From an uncultured Maricaulis sp. (GTDB lineage Bacteria > Pseudomonadota > Alphaproteobacteria > Caulobacterales > Maricaulaceae): a stretch of 64,000 nucleotides of DNA. The notes under the pieces are model-generated. The model saw only the letters and a list, made by a program, of their open reading frames with translations. It searched no databases and had not been told where the DNA came from. Position 1 is the first letter of the stretch. Every line of letters begins with the position of its first letter. A program made the position numbers and the translations under genes. Positions 43,567 through 52,297 of the stretch are shown here, in pieces. The stretch lies in NCBI RefSeq assembly GCF_947259345.1, contig NZ_CAMYLS010000019.1:124001-188000 (forward strand), given 5' to 3'.

Positions 43567-44052
43567 ATGATGATCTGGCTATCGCGCATCGTTCGCTTTG
43601 GATTGCCGCTCTTTGTCTCGGCGATCTTTCTCGACTCGCTGCGCTATAAATTCACCGACGCACCGGAGACGCAGGAAATCTTCGGTCGGCTCGATGGCTG
43701 GGCGACGAGCCTTGGCGCGCCGGGCCTGTTTGATCATACCGGCCTGTTCAGCCAATACGTGATCGGTTCTGCCGAACTTGTTGCTTCTGCACTCCTATTG
43801 ATTGGATTTATACCCGCTTTTCGGCGCCTTCAGGTCGCCGGTAGTGCTCTGGGTCTGGCGATCATGACCGGGGCAATCAGCTTCCACCTCTTCACGCCGC
43901 TCGGCATTGATCCGAACTCGGATGGTGGAGGATTGTTTGTGGCCGCTTGCCTGGTCTGGCTGTCCTGCCTGGGCTTGCTGGTGATCAAGCGTCAGGATTT
44001 GCTGGCGCTCGGTTGCGGCCTCTTTCGGGCCTTCATTCCAACCAGGCGATAG
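43567..44052 (+). CDS. DoxX-like four-helix membrane protein
   Basis: A 161-residue protein with four predicted membrane helices (about 8-25, 65-83, 90-108, 125-143). The N-terminal helix is followed by SLRYKFTDAPETQEIFGRL, resembling DoxX-family start segments, but the match is weak. GGGAG lies before two adjacent ATG codons at 43567 and 43570. The last 61 bp overlap the end of the convergent msrQ gene. Confidence 0.65.
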   Translation: MMIWLSRIVRFGLPLFVSAIFLDSLRYKFTDAPETQEIFGRLDGWATSLGAPGLFDHTGLFSQYVIGSAELVASALLLIGFIPAFRRLQVAGSALGLAIMTGAISFHLFTPLGIDPNSDGGGLFVAACLVWLSCLGLLVIKRQDLLALGCGLFRAFIPTRR

Positions 44053-44666
44053 ACGAGCAAGGCGGCGAGAATGCCGCCATGGATCCACGGGGCGAGCTGG
44101 AAGCCTTTCACCATGAAGCCGTGATGCAGCACCGCCAAGATGGCCAGGGGATAGACGAGCCGGTGCAGACCCTGCCAGCGCCGCGACCCCAGCAAGCGCT
44201 GCATCCCGTTGAAAGACGTGATCGCCATGGGAATCAGCAGGATGAAGGCACTCATGCCGAGCGTGATGTAGATGCGGTCCGTCACATCGCGCCACAGGGC
44301 CGCCATAGCGCCGCTCGCCGTCCCGGCTTCGATAAAGAGGTCGAGCCCGAGATAGGCCAGGATGTGCAGGAGTGCGTACCAGAAGGCCGCCAGGCCGATC
44401 CGGCGCCGCACCATCATGATTGGCCCCCACTTCGTCAGATCGCGAATGGGCGTCACAGCGAGCGAGATCAGAAGAATCCGGATCGCGGTGTCCCCGAGAA
44501 AGCGATGCGTGGTCTCGATCGGATTGAAGCCGAGCCCGTGCGGCTGCCCGTTGAGCAGCATGGCCCATTGCCAAGCCAGCCAGATCCCGGGCAGGGCGAG
44601 CAGCCAGAAGGTCAGCGGCTTAAGGAGATGGCGACTGAAGGTGCGCAGGAGGGGATTGCGGGCCAT
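43992..44666 (-). CDS. msrQ: MsrQ heme-binding membrane subunit of methionine sulfoxide reductase
   Basis: Passes electrons from the quinone pool or flavin to MsrP for repair of oxidised periplasmic methionine. The 224-residue protein has about six helices of the ferric-reductase-like type. Heme His candidates lie in ETTHRFLGDTAIR, WYALLHILAYLG and GLHRLVYPLAILAVLHHGF. It starts 20 bp after the msrP stop. Its 3' end overlaps the convergent membrane gene. Confidence 0.93.
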   Translation of the reverse strand: MARNPLLRTFSRHLLKPLTFWLLALPGIWLAWQWAMLLNGQPHGLGFNPIETTHRFLGDTAIRILLISLAVTPIRDLTKWGPIMMVRRRIGLAAFWYALLHILAYLGLDLFIEAGTASGAMAALWRDVTDRIYITLGMSAFILLIPMAITSFNGMQRLLGSRRWQGLHRLVYPLAILAVLHHGFMVKGFQLAPWIHGGILAALLVYRLVGMKARKRPQPSASKS

Positions 44667-44686
44667 GGGTGAGAGCTCGATGCCGG

Positions 44687-45673
44687 CTAGTGGTTTTCGA
44701 TCAGATCCATGCCGGCATACATGTGCGCGACCTGCTCGGAGTAGCCATTGAACATCTCCGTGTCCCGACGGGCGAAGACATTGCCGCCAATCACCCGCTC
44801 GGACCGCTGGCTCCAGCGTGGATGGGCCCGGTTCGGATTGACGTTGGAGTAGAAGCCATACTCATGCGGTGCGGACCGGTTCCAGCTGGTCTCGGGCTGT
44901 TCGGAGACGAAGCGGATTTTCACAATAGATTTTATAGACTTATAGCCATACTTCCAAGGCACGACGAGGCGGACCGGGGCGCCGTTCTGGTTCGGCAGGA
45001 CCTCGCCATAAAGCCCGACGGCGAGGAAGGCGAGTTCATTCATGGCTTCATCCATGCGCAAGCCTTCAACATAGGGCCAGTCAAGCACCGGAAAGCGCGT
45101 GCCGCGCATTTCATCGCGGTCCAGATCCGTCACAAACTGGACGTAGCGGGCCTGCGATGTGGGCTCGAAACTCGCCAGCACGGAGGCGAGAGGGACGCCG
45201 ATCCACGGGATTACCATCGACCAGGCCTCGACACAGCGCAGCCGATAGATGCGCTCCTCCAGATCCGAGAAGTCGACCACGTCTTCAAGGGCGAAAGTGC
45301 CGGTACGCGCGGCATGGCCCTCGACGTCGATCGACCAGGGATCTGTGGTCAGGGCGCCGGCATAACGGGCCGGGTCGTCCTTGCCCACGCCGAATTCGTA
45401 GAAATTGTTATAGCCGGTCACCGCAGGATAAGGCGTCAGAGGATCCGCGACCTGATAGTCGCCCGAGCGATGGGCGAGCTCACCACTGGTAGGTCGTGTG
45501 CCCGCTGCAGCGGGCGCCGCACCGTCCTGGCCCGATTGGGCCTCGCATGCACTCAGGCCCGTAAGGGCGAGCGCGCCGCCCGAGGCGATGATCTTGCGGC
45601 GATTGAGATAGAGGCCCTTCGGTGTCACGTCGTCTTCGCGACTTTGCCAAGGGTGTTTCTTGTGAATGAACAT
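44687..45673 (-). CDS. msrP: MsrP molybdopterin methionine sulfoxide reductase catalytic subunit
   Basis: A 328-residue periplasmic enzyme. The N-terminus carries a twin-arginine signal (LYLNRRKIIASGGALALTG), as needed for export of a folded molybdenum protein. The molybdenum ligand Cys is in RLRCVEAWSMVIPWIGVPL near residue 147. The C-terminus matches other MsrP proteins (RSERVIGGNVFARRDTEMFNGY). ATG 45673 was chosen as the first Met before the Tat motif at a normal distance. It is in an operon with msrQ. Confidence 0.94.
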   Translation of the reverse strand: MFIHKKHPWQSREDDVTPKGLYLNRRKIIASGGALALTGLSACEAQSGQDGAAPAAAGTRPTSGELAHRSGDYQVADPLTPYPAVTGYNNFYEFGVGKDDPARYAGALTTDPWSIDVEGHAARTGTFALEDVVDFSDLEERIYRLRCVEAWSMVIPWIGVPLASVLASFEPTSQARYVQFVTDLDRDEMRGTRFPVLDWPYVEGLRMDEAMNELAFLAVGLYGEVLPNQNGAPVRLVVPWKYGYKSIKSIVKIRFVSEQPETSWNRSAPHEYGFYSNVNPNRAHPRWSQRSERVIGGNVFARRDTEMFNGYSEQVAHMYAGMDLIENH

Positions 45674-45783
45674 GTGTCGATATCCGTGCCTGCTCGGTTC
45701 AGAACCTAGGGCAAATTGCGGACACGTCTTCCCCTCCAACGGTTTCGTGATGACTTGGCGGGATGATGTTACCCTGACTTGAG

Positions 45784-45866
45784 CCGGTCTCCGGCCTGAA
45801 TGGGGAACCCGAAACAACAAGTTTGGCGTTGACGGCGCCCTTGAATCCGTGCCGCAACTGCCACTG
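45784..45866 (+). promoter_or_regulatory. Cobalamin-riboswitch-like sequence, possibly degenerate
   Basis: In the leader before the GNAT-nitrilase gene, the plus strand reads a GCCGG/CCGGC hairpin, then AATGGGGAAC. About 30 bases later comes AATCCGTGCCGCAACTG, directly followed by CCACTG. These resemble, in the right order, the AATAGGGAA, AATCC, CCGCAACTG and GCCACTG boxes of cobalamin riboswitches. The closing box (AGCCAGGAGACCTGCC type) is not found and the spacing is wrong, so this may be decayed or a chance match. Confidence 0.25.
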
Positions 45867-45917
45867 AAACGGGTGCCCTGGTCGGCGCGCCCGACAACCA
45901 CCTGACAGGGGTCTCAA

Positions 45918-47462
45918 TTGCCCAGCCAAACCAGCCGTTCCACGCTCAATGTCCGCAATGCCACGCTGGAGGATATCCCCGGCATCATCGCGCTCGTCGG
46001 CAAGGTGTATCCCGAAATGGGAGCCTATTCAGCGGGCATGCTGCAGGGGCAGATCTCCAACTTCGCCGACGGTCAGGTCGTGGTGGAGTATGACAGCGAG
46101 ATTGTCGGTTACGCGGCCAGTTTCATTATCGATGGCGATACAGCGCTCAAGCCGCACACTTGGGACTCCATCACAGGCGGCGGCTATGCCTCGCGCCACA
46201 ATCCCAAGGGTGAATGGCTGTACGGGATGGAGGTCTGTGTCGACCCGGACCGCCGCCGTCTGCGTATTGGTCAGCGCCTCTATGACGCCCGCAAGGAATT
46301 GGCCGAGCGCTATGAGCTGGACGGGATCGTTTTCGGCGGGCGCATGCCGAACTGGCAGCGCAAACGCAAGCAATACACGTCGGCCAAGGCCTATCTTGAT
46401 GCTGTCATGGCGCAGGAAGTCTCCGACCCGGTGATCCGCTTCCAGACCCGGATGGGGTTTGAACCGATCGGGGTCCTGAAAGCCTATCTGCCCAGCGACC
46501 GGGCCTCGCGGGGATGGGCCAGCCATATGGTCTGGCGCAATCCCTATGCCGTGGAGCAAAAGCTCAGTGCCAACGCCCCGCCCGGACAAAAAGACATTGT
46601 CCGGGTCGCGACGGTGCAATTCCAGCAGAGGCGGGTTGAGAGTTTCGACGAGTTTATCAGCAATATCGAATATTTCGTCGATGTGACCTCGGATTATCGC
46701 TGTGATTTCGTGGTCTTTCCGGAGCTCTTTACCCTGCAGCTTCTCGCGCTCGAGGAAACCCGGCTGACCCATGCCCAGTCCATCGAACGCCTGACCGAGT
46801 ACACGCCGCATTTCGTCGAGAAAATGCGCGAACTGGCGATCAGCTATAATATCAACATAATCGGCGGCTCTCACCCGACCCGGACGGAGGATGACGACAT
46901 CCAGAATGTCGCCTATGTCTTCCTGCGCGACGGGTCAGTGCATGCTCAGGAAAAGATCCACCCGACGCCATCCGAGCGGCATTGGTGGAATATCCTTGGC
47001 GGCGACGAGATCATCACCATCCCGACCGATTGCGGTCCGATCGGCGTTCTGATCTGTTATGACAGTGAATTCCCCGAATTGGCGCGCAAGCTGGTGGATG
47101 CCGGCGCGAAACTCCTCTTCGTTCCTTTCTGCACCGATAACCGCCAAGGCTATTTGCGGGTGCGCTATTGCGCCCAGGCGCGGGCGATCGAGAACCAGTG
47201 TTATGTAGTGATGTCCGGCAATGTGGGAAATCTGCCGGGTGTGGAAAACATGGACATCCAATACGCCCAGTCCTGCATTCTCACGCCCTGCGACTTCCGT
47301 TTCGCGCGCGATGGCGTGGCCGCGGAATGTACCGAGAATGTTGAGACGGTTGCCATTGCCGATCTGGATCTGACCGATCTGGACTGGGCCCGGCAGGAAG
47401 GTACGGTCCGCAATCTTCGTGATCGTCGATTTGATCTCTACAAGGTCGATTGGAAAGCCTGA
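45918..47462 (+). CDS. GNAT acetyltransferase-carbon-nitrogen hydrolase (nitrilase) fusion
   Basis: A 514-residue two-domain protein. Residues 1-205 are a GNAT fold (VRNATLEDIPGIIALV at the start, GMEVCVDPDRRRLRIGQRL as the acetyl-CoA loop near 107-125). Residues 225-505 are a nitrilase-type amidase with a complete triad: Glu269 in VFPELF, Lys346 in QEKIHP, Cys380 in LICYDSEFPELARKL. The start is TTG 45918, with AGGGG 9 bp upstream and no in-frame ATG before the domain. Its stop overlaps the next ATG by one base. Bacillus YhcX has a similar layout with unknown role. Confidence 0.9.
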   Translation: MPSQTSRSTLNVRNATLEDIPGIIALVGKVYPEMGAYSAGMLQGQISNFADGQVVVEYDSEIVGYAASFIIDGDTALKPHTWDSITGGGYASRHNPKGEWLYGMEVCVDPDRRRLRIGQRLYDARKELAERYELDGIVFGGRMPNWQRKRKQYTSAKAYLDAVMAQEVSDPVIRFQTRMGFEPIGVLKAYLPSDRASRGWASHMVWRNPYAVEQKLSANAPPGQKDIVRVATVQFQQRRVESFDEFISNIEYFVDVTSDYRCDFVVFPELFTLQLLALEETRLTHAQSIERLTEYTPHFVEKMRELAISYNINIIGGSHPTRTEDDDIQNVAYVFLRDGSVHAQEKIHPTPSERHWWNILGGDEIITIPTDCGPIGVLICYDSEFPELARKLVDAGAKLLFVPFCTDNRQGYLRVRYCAQARAIENQCYVVMSGNVGNLPGVENMDIQYAQSCILTPCDFRFARDGVAAECTENVETVAIADLDLTDLDWARQEGTVRNLRDRRFDLYKVDWKA

Positions 47463-47950
47463 TGTCGATCGCGGTCCGTGCCGCCGGTCCGGCCGATCTG
47501 GATCGGATCGATAGCATCGAGGGCGCGAGCTTCACTACCGATCGGTTTGCCCGCCGCAATCTCGCACGCATGCTGCGTGGCGGGTGCACGCAATTCCTGC
47601 TCGGGGACACAGACGCGAGGGCAGGCGGCTATCTTGCGCTGAGCCTTCGTAAGGGCAGCCGTGTCGCCCGGATTTATTCCCTCGCAGTGGCGCCGGACAG
47701 CCGTCGACGAGGTGTCGCCGAAGCCCTGATCGAGGCCGCAAAGAGGCTCGCGACCGCGCAAGGGCGTGACTGCTTGCGGCTTGAAGTCCGAGCCGGAAAC
47801 AGGGCGGCGATCAATTTGTATGAGCGGCTCGGATTTCGCTTGCATGACAGGCGAAATGCCTATTACGAGGACGGTGAAACAGCCTTGGTTCTGCAAGCCC
47901 CGACCGGCCCCCACGCAGAGCCTGATAATGCGGAGCATGACCCCCTTTGA
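47462..47950 (+). CDS. RimI-like GNAT N-acetyltransferase
   Basis: A 162-residue GNAT protein. The acetyl-CoA-binding segment is IYSLAVAPDSRRRGVAEALI (about 68-87), and LRLEVRAGNRAAINLYERLGF is the RimI-like end. The ATG lies at 47462, inside the stop of the upstream fusion gene, and its own TGA overlaps the TTG of the ATP-grasp gene, so all three are translated as one unit. The acceptor (a peptide, amino acid or ribosomal protein end) cannot be read from the sequence. Confidence 0.9.
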   Translation: MSIAVRAAGPADLDRIDSIEGASFTTDRFARRNLARMLRGGCTQFLLGDTDARAGGYLALSLRKGSRVARIYSLAVAPDSRRRGVAEALIEAAKRLATAQGRDCLRLEVRAGNRAAINLYERLGFRLHDRRNAYYEDGETALVLQAPTGPHAEPDNAEHDPL

Positions 47951-49434
47951 GCGACTGGCTCATTCTCGTTGAATTTCCCAACGACCTCGCCCAGCACGAA
48001 ACCCCGCACAAAGTGCTGCGCGTTCGCGATTACCTCGCCAATCCGGCCCTGTTCACCCAGCGCCGCCCCAATATTCTCAATCTGGCGCGCTCCTATGGCT
48101 ACCAGACGCAGGGTTATTACGCCTCGCTGCTGGCCGAGGCTCGCGGACACCGGATTGCCCCGACCGCCCAGACCATGGTCGAGCTGTCCCGCAAGAGCCT
48201 CTATGCCCAGGCGCTCCCGGAGCTCAATGCGGCGCTGGCGCGCGAGTGCCGCGATCCATCCAGCCTGCCCTCCACCCTGACAATCGCTTTCGGGCGCGTC
48301 GATCAGGCCGGGCTGACCCGTTTTGGAAAGCTCCTTTTCGACTGGTTCCGCGTGCCGGTTCTGGAAGTATCGCTGGGCAAAGCAGGGCAGGGCATTGATC
48401 GCATTCGGCCACTGGCCCCGAACAGTCTCAAGGGCGAGGTCCGGGCCTTCTTCCTCGACGCGCTCGAAACCTATACCCAGCGTGGCTGGTCCGACCGCAA
48501 GGAGCGGTCGCCTGCGCGTTGGTCCCTGGCAGTCCTGACCGATCCGGCGGAAGACATGCCGCCGTCCAAACCCGCCTCACTGAAACGGCTCGCCAGCGTC
48601 GCCGCACGGATGGGCGTGGAGGTGGCCTTTATCGGTCCCAATGATTTGGCCAGTCTCGCCGAGTATGATGCTCTCTTCATCCGCATGACGACCGCGATCG
48701 ACAATGTCACCTACCGCTTCGCCCGACGCGCTGAGCAGGAGGGCATGCCGGTGATCGACGACACGGCCTCGATGATCCGTTGCACCAACAAGGTCTTCCT
48801 GAAGGAATTGCTGGAATTGGGCGGCGTGGCAGCACCGCGCACGGAGGTCATTGACGAGAACCAGCCGCTCGACGGCTTGATGGACCGGCTGGGGACGCCG
48901 GTGGTGTTGAAGGCGCCCGATGGCTCATTCTCCCGATCGGTACACAAGGTCTCGACCGAAGCCGACCTCAAGATGCGGGCGAAACAATTATTCGAGGACA
49001 CGGCGCTGATCATTGCCCAAGAATATCTTCCCACCAGTTTCGACTGGCGTGTCGGTGTCCTGGATGGCGAAGCCCTGTTCGCCTGTCAGTACAAGATGGC
49101 GAAAGGGCATTGGCAGATCATCAAGCATCGCGAGGGCGCCAAATCGCTGGAGGGCGGCTCCGCGACCTTCGACGTGGTTGACGCGCCGGCCGCAGTCATC
49201 GAGACGGCACTCGCAGCGGCCCGCCTGATTGGCAGTGGCCTGTACGGGATCGATCTCAAGGAAACACCGGAGGGTGTTTACGTCATCGAGATCAATGACA
49301 ATCCGAACCTGGAAAGCGATGTGGAAGGCCTTGTCCTCAAGGACCGTCTCTGGGAATCCATCATCCGCTGGTTCGCCCGTCGCCTGGAAACCCGGATCGG
49401 GCTTTCGGCTTTACCGGCCCAAGCCCGGACCTGA
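47947..49434 (+). CDS. RimK-like ATP-grasp ligase with N-terminal RLAN-type domain
   Basis: A 495-residue protein. Residues 1-200 match the N-terminal domain found before some RimK-like ligases (VEFPNDLAQHETPHKVLRVRDYL, PNILNLARSYGYQTQGYY). Residues 205-480 are the ATP-grasp fold: NKVFLKELLELGG, VVLKAPDGSFSRSVHKV with the ATP Lys, IIAQEYLPTSFDWRVGVLDG and YVIEINDNPNLESD, whose Glu and Asn bind magnesium. It should join a carboxylate to an amine through an acyl-phosphate. TTG 47947 lies in the upstream stop. Substrate unknown. Confidence 0.9.
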   Translation: MSDWLILVEFPNDLAQHETPHKVLRVRDYLANPALFTQRRPNILNLARSYGYQTQGYYASLLAEARGHRIAPTAQTMVELSRKSLYAQALPELNAALARECRDPSSLPSTLTIAFGRVDQAGLTRFGKLLFDWFRVPVLEVSLGKAGQGIDRIRPLAPNSLKGEVRAFFLDALETYTQRGWSDRKERSPARWSLAVLTDPAEDMPPSKPASLKRLASVAARMGVEVAFIGPNDLASLAEYDALFIRMTTAIDNVTYRFARRAEQEGMPVIDDTASMIRCTNKVFLKELLELGGVAAPRTEVIDENQPLDGLMDRLGTPVVLKAPDGSFSRSVHKVSTEADLKMRAKQLFEDTALIIAQEYLPTSFDWRVGVLDGEALFACQYKMAKGHWQIIKHREGAKSLEGGSATFDVVDAPAAVIETALAAARLIGSGLYGIDLKETPEGVYVIEINDNPNLESDVEGLVLKDRLWESIIRWFARRLETRIGLSALPAQART

Positions 49435-49472
49435 GGAAAGGCCCCAAAATCCGGGCGAGGGACTGTTCGGGC

Positions 49473-49601
49473 TTAGCTGGACGCGTCTTGAACGGCTTCG
49501 CCGGCGCGTTCGATGTCCTGGCCTGCACCACGCAGTGTATTGCAGCCGGCCAGACTGATGGCGAACAGTGTCATTGCGGTCAAAGTGATGATCTTCTTCA
49601 T
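49473..49601 (-). CDS. Entericidin A/B-like small lipoprotein
   Basis: A 42-residue protein: a basic start MKKIITLTAMTLFAISLAGC with a lipobox Cys at about 20, then NTLRGAGQDIERAGEAVQD, the typical entericidin tail. ATG 49601 was chosen as start of the signal; a longer open frame has no family sense. Entericidins are a toxin/antidote lipoprotein pair in enterics, but single copies like this are common in alphaproteobacteria with unknown role. It is convergent with the ATP-grasp gene. Confidence 0.85.
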   Translation of the reverse strand: MKKIITLTAMTLFAISLAGCNTLRGAGQDIERAGEAVQDASS

Positions 49602-49685
49602 GGCAAATCCTTTTCTGTGCCGTCGCGGCAGCATGCAAGAGCCCGCGCCGATGGACAACAAATAGCCACGGGGTCACAGAGAATC

Positions 49686-50108
49686 CTACTGCGCGCCCTG
49701 TTGCGCTGCTTGCGGTCCGACCAGGTGATCAGCGTCACTCAGGCTGGCGAGATAGACGATAATGCTCCGTCGAGCGTCGGCGTCATCCAGGCGAAAGCGC
49801 ATTCGTGTACCTGGTATCATTGCAGTCGGGTCGGCGAGCCAGCGGTCGAGGGTCTCGGCATTCCAGACAATCGCCGCCTCGGCGAGCGCGTCCGAGTAGG
49901 GATAGTCAGGCACGGCGCCCGCGGCGCGGCCAAAGACACCTCGATGCATGGGCCCATACTTGTTGCGGTCTGGCGCGTGGCAGTTTCCGCAATATTGCCG
50001 GTAAAGGACTTCGCCACGCTCTGCTTGCGGTGCCGGATCAGGTGCACTGTCGCTCATGGCAAGGGACATCAAGGCCAGGAACGTTGTGGATGAGGGCAGT
50101 CCGATCAT
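49686..50108 (-). CDS. Exported class I c-type cytochrome
   Basis: A 140-residue protein with a short hydrophobic N-terminus (signal-like, about 8-18) and one heme site CGNCH at 40-44. The axial Met is in PGTRMRF at about 103. The spacing and the YGPMHRGVFGR segment fit cytochrome c2/c550-like carriers. It follows the truncated hemoglobin gene by 51 bp on the same strand and is probably in the same operon, so electrons may pass between them (inference). Confidence 0.88.
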   Translation of the reverse strand: MIGLPSSTTFLALMSLAMSDSAPDPAPQAERGEVLYRQYCGNCHAPDRNKYGPMHRGVFGRAAGAVPDYPYSDALAEAAIVWNAETLDRWLADPTAMIPGTRMRFRLDDADARRSIIVYLASLSDADHLVGPQAAQQGAQ

Positions 50109-50159
50109 GATGGCGCAGTCCGCAGTTTCGGGGGCAGCAGAGCGTGGCGAAGCAAGGTG

Positions 50160-50624
50160 TCACTCCGCAATAATGTCGCGATGTTGCGGAGCGAGGGCTG
50201 CGAGGAGCCGGTTCTGGGCCCGGAAGGGAACCCCATTATCACTCATCGCGACCTGCAGGTTCTCGACGAGGGCATAGAAGTCCGCCTCCGTGACGCCCAT
50301 GCCCCGATGGGCTTCTGACATCGAACGTCCGGTGTAGGTGCAGGGGCCGTTGAGGATGACGCAAAACTGCTCGACAAGCATGCGCTTGACGCGCGTTTCG
50401 TCGATCCCCCGGAAGAATGGCGCGGTGCGTTCGTCCGCGTTCAGATTGACCAGGAAGTCATCCATGATCCGCTCCAGGCCAGGGCGGCCGCCAAAGCGTT
50501 CGAACAGGTCCTGTCCGTCCGTGATGACCGGTGTGACCGGAGCGGAGTCCTGGGCCGCGAGCGCCGGCATGGCGGAGCTGGCCAGAAAGGTGAGGGCGAG
50601 GCCCGTCGTCAATGTCTTGAGCAT
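50160..50624 (-). CDS. Exported group I truncated hemoglobin
   Basis: A 154-residue protein with a signal peptide (cleavage near ALAAQ, about residue 24), which is unusual for truncated hemoglobins. The globin part starts LFERFGGRPGLERIMDDFL, has PFFRGID, and the proximal His is at 106 in SMSEAHRGMGV. It keeps Cys residues at 88 and 95 (FCVILNGPC), which might form a disulfide in the periplasm. Likely roles are O2 or NO binding or NO dioxygenation. It lies between DUF3034 and cytochrome c genes. Confidence 0.9.
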   Translation of the reverse strand: MLKTLTTGLALTFLASSAMPALAAQDSAPVTPVITDGQDLFERFGGRPGLERIMDDFLVNLNADERTAPFFRGIDETRVKRMLVEQFCVILNGPCTYTGRSMSEAHRGMGVTEADFYALVENLQVAMSDNGVPFRAQNRLLAALAPQHRDIIAE

Positions 50625-50659
50625 GATTGTACTCCTGCGTTTGGACGCGATTATCGGGA

Positions 50660-51553
50660 TCAGAAAGAGAAGTTCAGGGAGGCGTAGACGCCGGTCTGGT
50701 CACCCACCACGATATTGCCGAGATCGACATAGGCGAGCGTGGCCGAGACATTCTTGGTCGGCGCCCATGCGACGAAGACGTCGAAGGCGTCACCCTCGGC
50801 GGCGATGGCGAGATTGTCCGGCTTGGTCCGATATTCTGCACCGACCGCCAGAAAGCGATTGATCAGATAGGCGGCAGACGCCTCGAACTCGACACTGTAA
50901 TCCTCGTCAAAGCCGAGAATGCCGAACTGGTTGGCCTGGGTCATCCGGACCGTGGCGTTCAGCAGCAGGCTCTGGTCAAGATAAAGCTTCGTGGCGGACA
51001 GATAGACATCCAGCCCATCGCCGTCATCGGCGCCGAGTGACTGGACCAGTGCGTCCTGGGCATTGTCCTTGTACTGGATGCCGACCGAAACCTGCGGGAT
51101 CCAGCTGTCCTGCTCCAGCACGGCATCACCGAACAGACGGACCTTTGCGCCGTAAGTGGTCACGTCGATATCGTATTCCGGGCCGAGACCGAGCGCGACG
51201 CCGACATCTTCGAGATTGAAGGATTGCTGCGAGATCGAGAGTTCGACGCGATTGAAGATCCCGACCTGGACGCCATAACTTTCCAGTGAATAGTCATCCG
51301 TCTCGACGCGGGTGAAATACCCGGCGCCACCGATCTGGTTTTCGGTCCCGTACCCCGCGATCAGGGCCCAGGGGGTCAGACCGCCGCCGGCCGACCCTTC
51401 GACCTGGCTCACCCCGCCGGTCAGGAGCAGGCGACCCGAAGAGGGGCCGCTCAGATTGAACAGGCCGTCGCCATCCTGGCTGAAGGCCGGCGCGGTCGTC
51501 GTACCGAGCGCAAGACTGGTCAGGACGAGTGATAAGCGTGATGTGAATGCCAT
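50660..51553 (-). CDS. DUF3034 outer-membrane beta-barrel-like protein
   Basis: A 297-residue protein with a signal peptide (cleavage near AFSQ, about residue 25). Residues 28-40 read DGLFNLSGPSSGR and GGVSQVEGSAGGGLTPWAL follows, typical of DUF3034. The rest alternates as beta-strands with Tyr and Val, and the chain ends in ASLNFSF, an outer-membrane C-terminal signature with terminal Phe. It is the first gene of the DUF3034 / hemoglobin / cytochrome c operon and is divergent from the ECF sigma factor gene. Confidence 0.88.
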   Translation of the reverse strand: MAFTSRLSLVLTSLALGTTTAPAFSQDGDGLFNLSGPSSGRLLLTGGVSQVEGSAGGGLTPWALIAGYGTENQIGGAGYFTRVETDDYSLESYGVQVGIFNRVELSISQQSFNLEDVGVALGLGPEYDIDVTTYGAKVRLFGDAVLEQDSWIPQVSVGIQYKDNAQDALVQSLGADDGDGLDVYLSATKLYLDQSLLLNATVRMTQANQFGILGFDEDYSVEFEASAAYLINRFLAVGAEYRTKPDNLAIAAEGDAFDVFVAWAPTKNVSATLAYVDLGNIVVGDQTGVYASLNFSF

Positions 51554-51757
51554 GTGTTCCCCCGCGTGGAAAAGAATGGGTCGACACCGCCGAAAGGGCG
51601 GCCTCGGGAGCAGTAACGAAGCGCGTCGCGAAGCGGATGCATCGAGGCTTCAAAAACACGATCCGACCCCGGGATTGCCTTTGAGCCGCGGCGGGCTATG
51701 TGCCGGGAGGGTGGCCGGTTTATGCGGTCTTGATGATCGGACAGGTGCGAAAAACTC

Positions 51758-52297
51758 ATGGATCCGGAACGGCCAAAAGCGCTGTTGAAACAGGTCTCTC
51801 TCGGGAGTCGCTCGGCCTTCAGCGAACTCTATGACATCACGAATGCGAAGCTGTTCGGGGTGACCCTGCGTATCTTGCATGACCGCGCTGAAGCCGAGGA
51901 AGCCGTGCAGGATTGCTATCTCAATGTCTGGCGACGCGCCGCCAAGTATGATGCCGGACGGGCGAGCGCCATGTCCTGGCTGATTGCGGTTGCCCGGAAT
52001 GCCGCGATTGACCGCTTGCGCCGTCGCCGCGAGACCGCGCCACTCGAGTCCGCGCCGGAACCGGCGGATGAGAGCCACTCGGCCGAGGACCTCGTGGTCT
52101 TTGCGGGCGAGGCGGATCGGCTGCATGATTGCCTCGGTGCCTTGTCCGGGAAGGAATCGGAATTTGTGCGACAGGCCTTCATGACCGGGCAATCCTACCC
52201 GGAGGTCGCCCGGGCGGCTGACAAACCCCTGGGAACCGTAAAAAGCGTCATCCGCCGCGCGCTCATGAAGCTGCGAGATTGCCTGGAGCCGTCATGA
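51758..52297 (+). CDS. ECF RNA polymerase sigma factor
   Basis: A 179-residue sigma-70 factor of the ECF group. Region 2 is FSELYDITNAKLFGVTLRIL then AEEAVQDCYLNVWRRA and AMSWLIAVARNAAIDRLRRR; region 4 is FVRQAFMTGQSYPEVARAADKPLGTVKSVIRRALMKLR (split here for reading only: about residues 138-173). Its TGA overlaps the ATG of an RskA-like anti-sigma factor. The 204-bp gap to the divergent DUF3034 operon should hold target promoters. Confidence 0.93.
   Translation: MDPERPKALLKQVSLGSRSAFSELYDITNAKLFGVTLRILHDRAEAEEAVQDCYLNVWRRAAKYDAGRASAMSWLIAVARNAAIDRLRRRRETAPLESAPEPADESHSAEDLVVFAGEADRLHDCLGALSGKESEFVRQAFMTGQSYPEVARAADKPLGTVKSVIRRALMKLRDCLEPS

Noticed and set aside
45674..45917. Possible molybdenum-cofactor RNA element in front of msrP
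   Set aside because: The minus strand of this gap shows no pattern I can match to that element.
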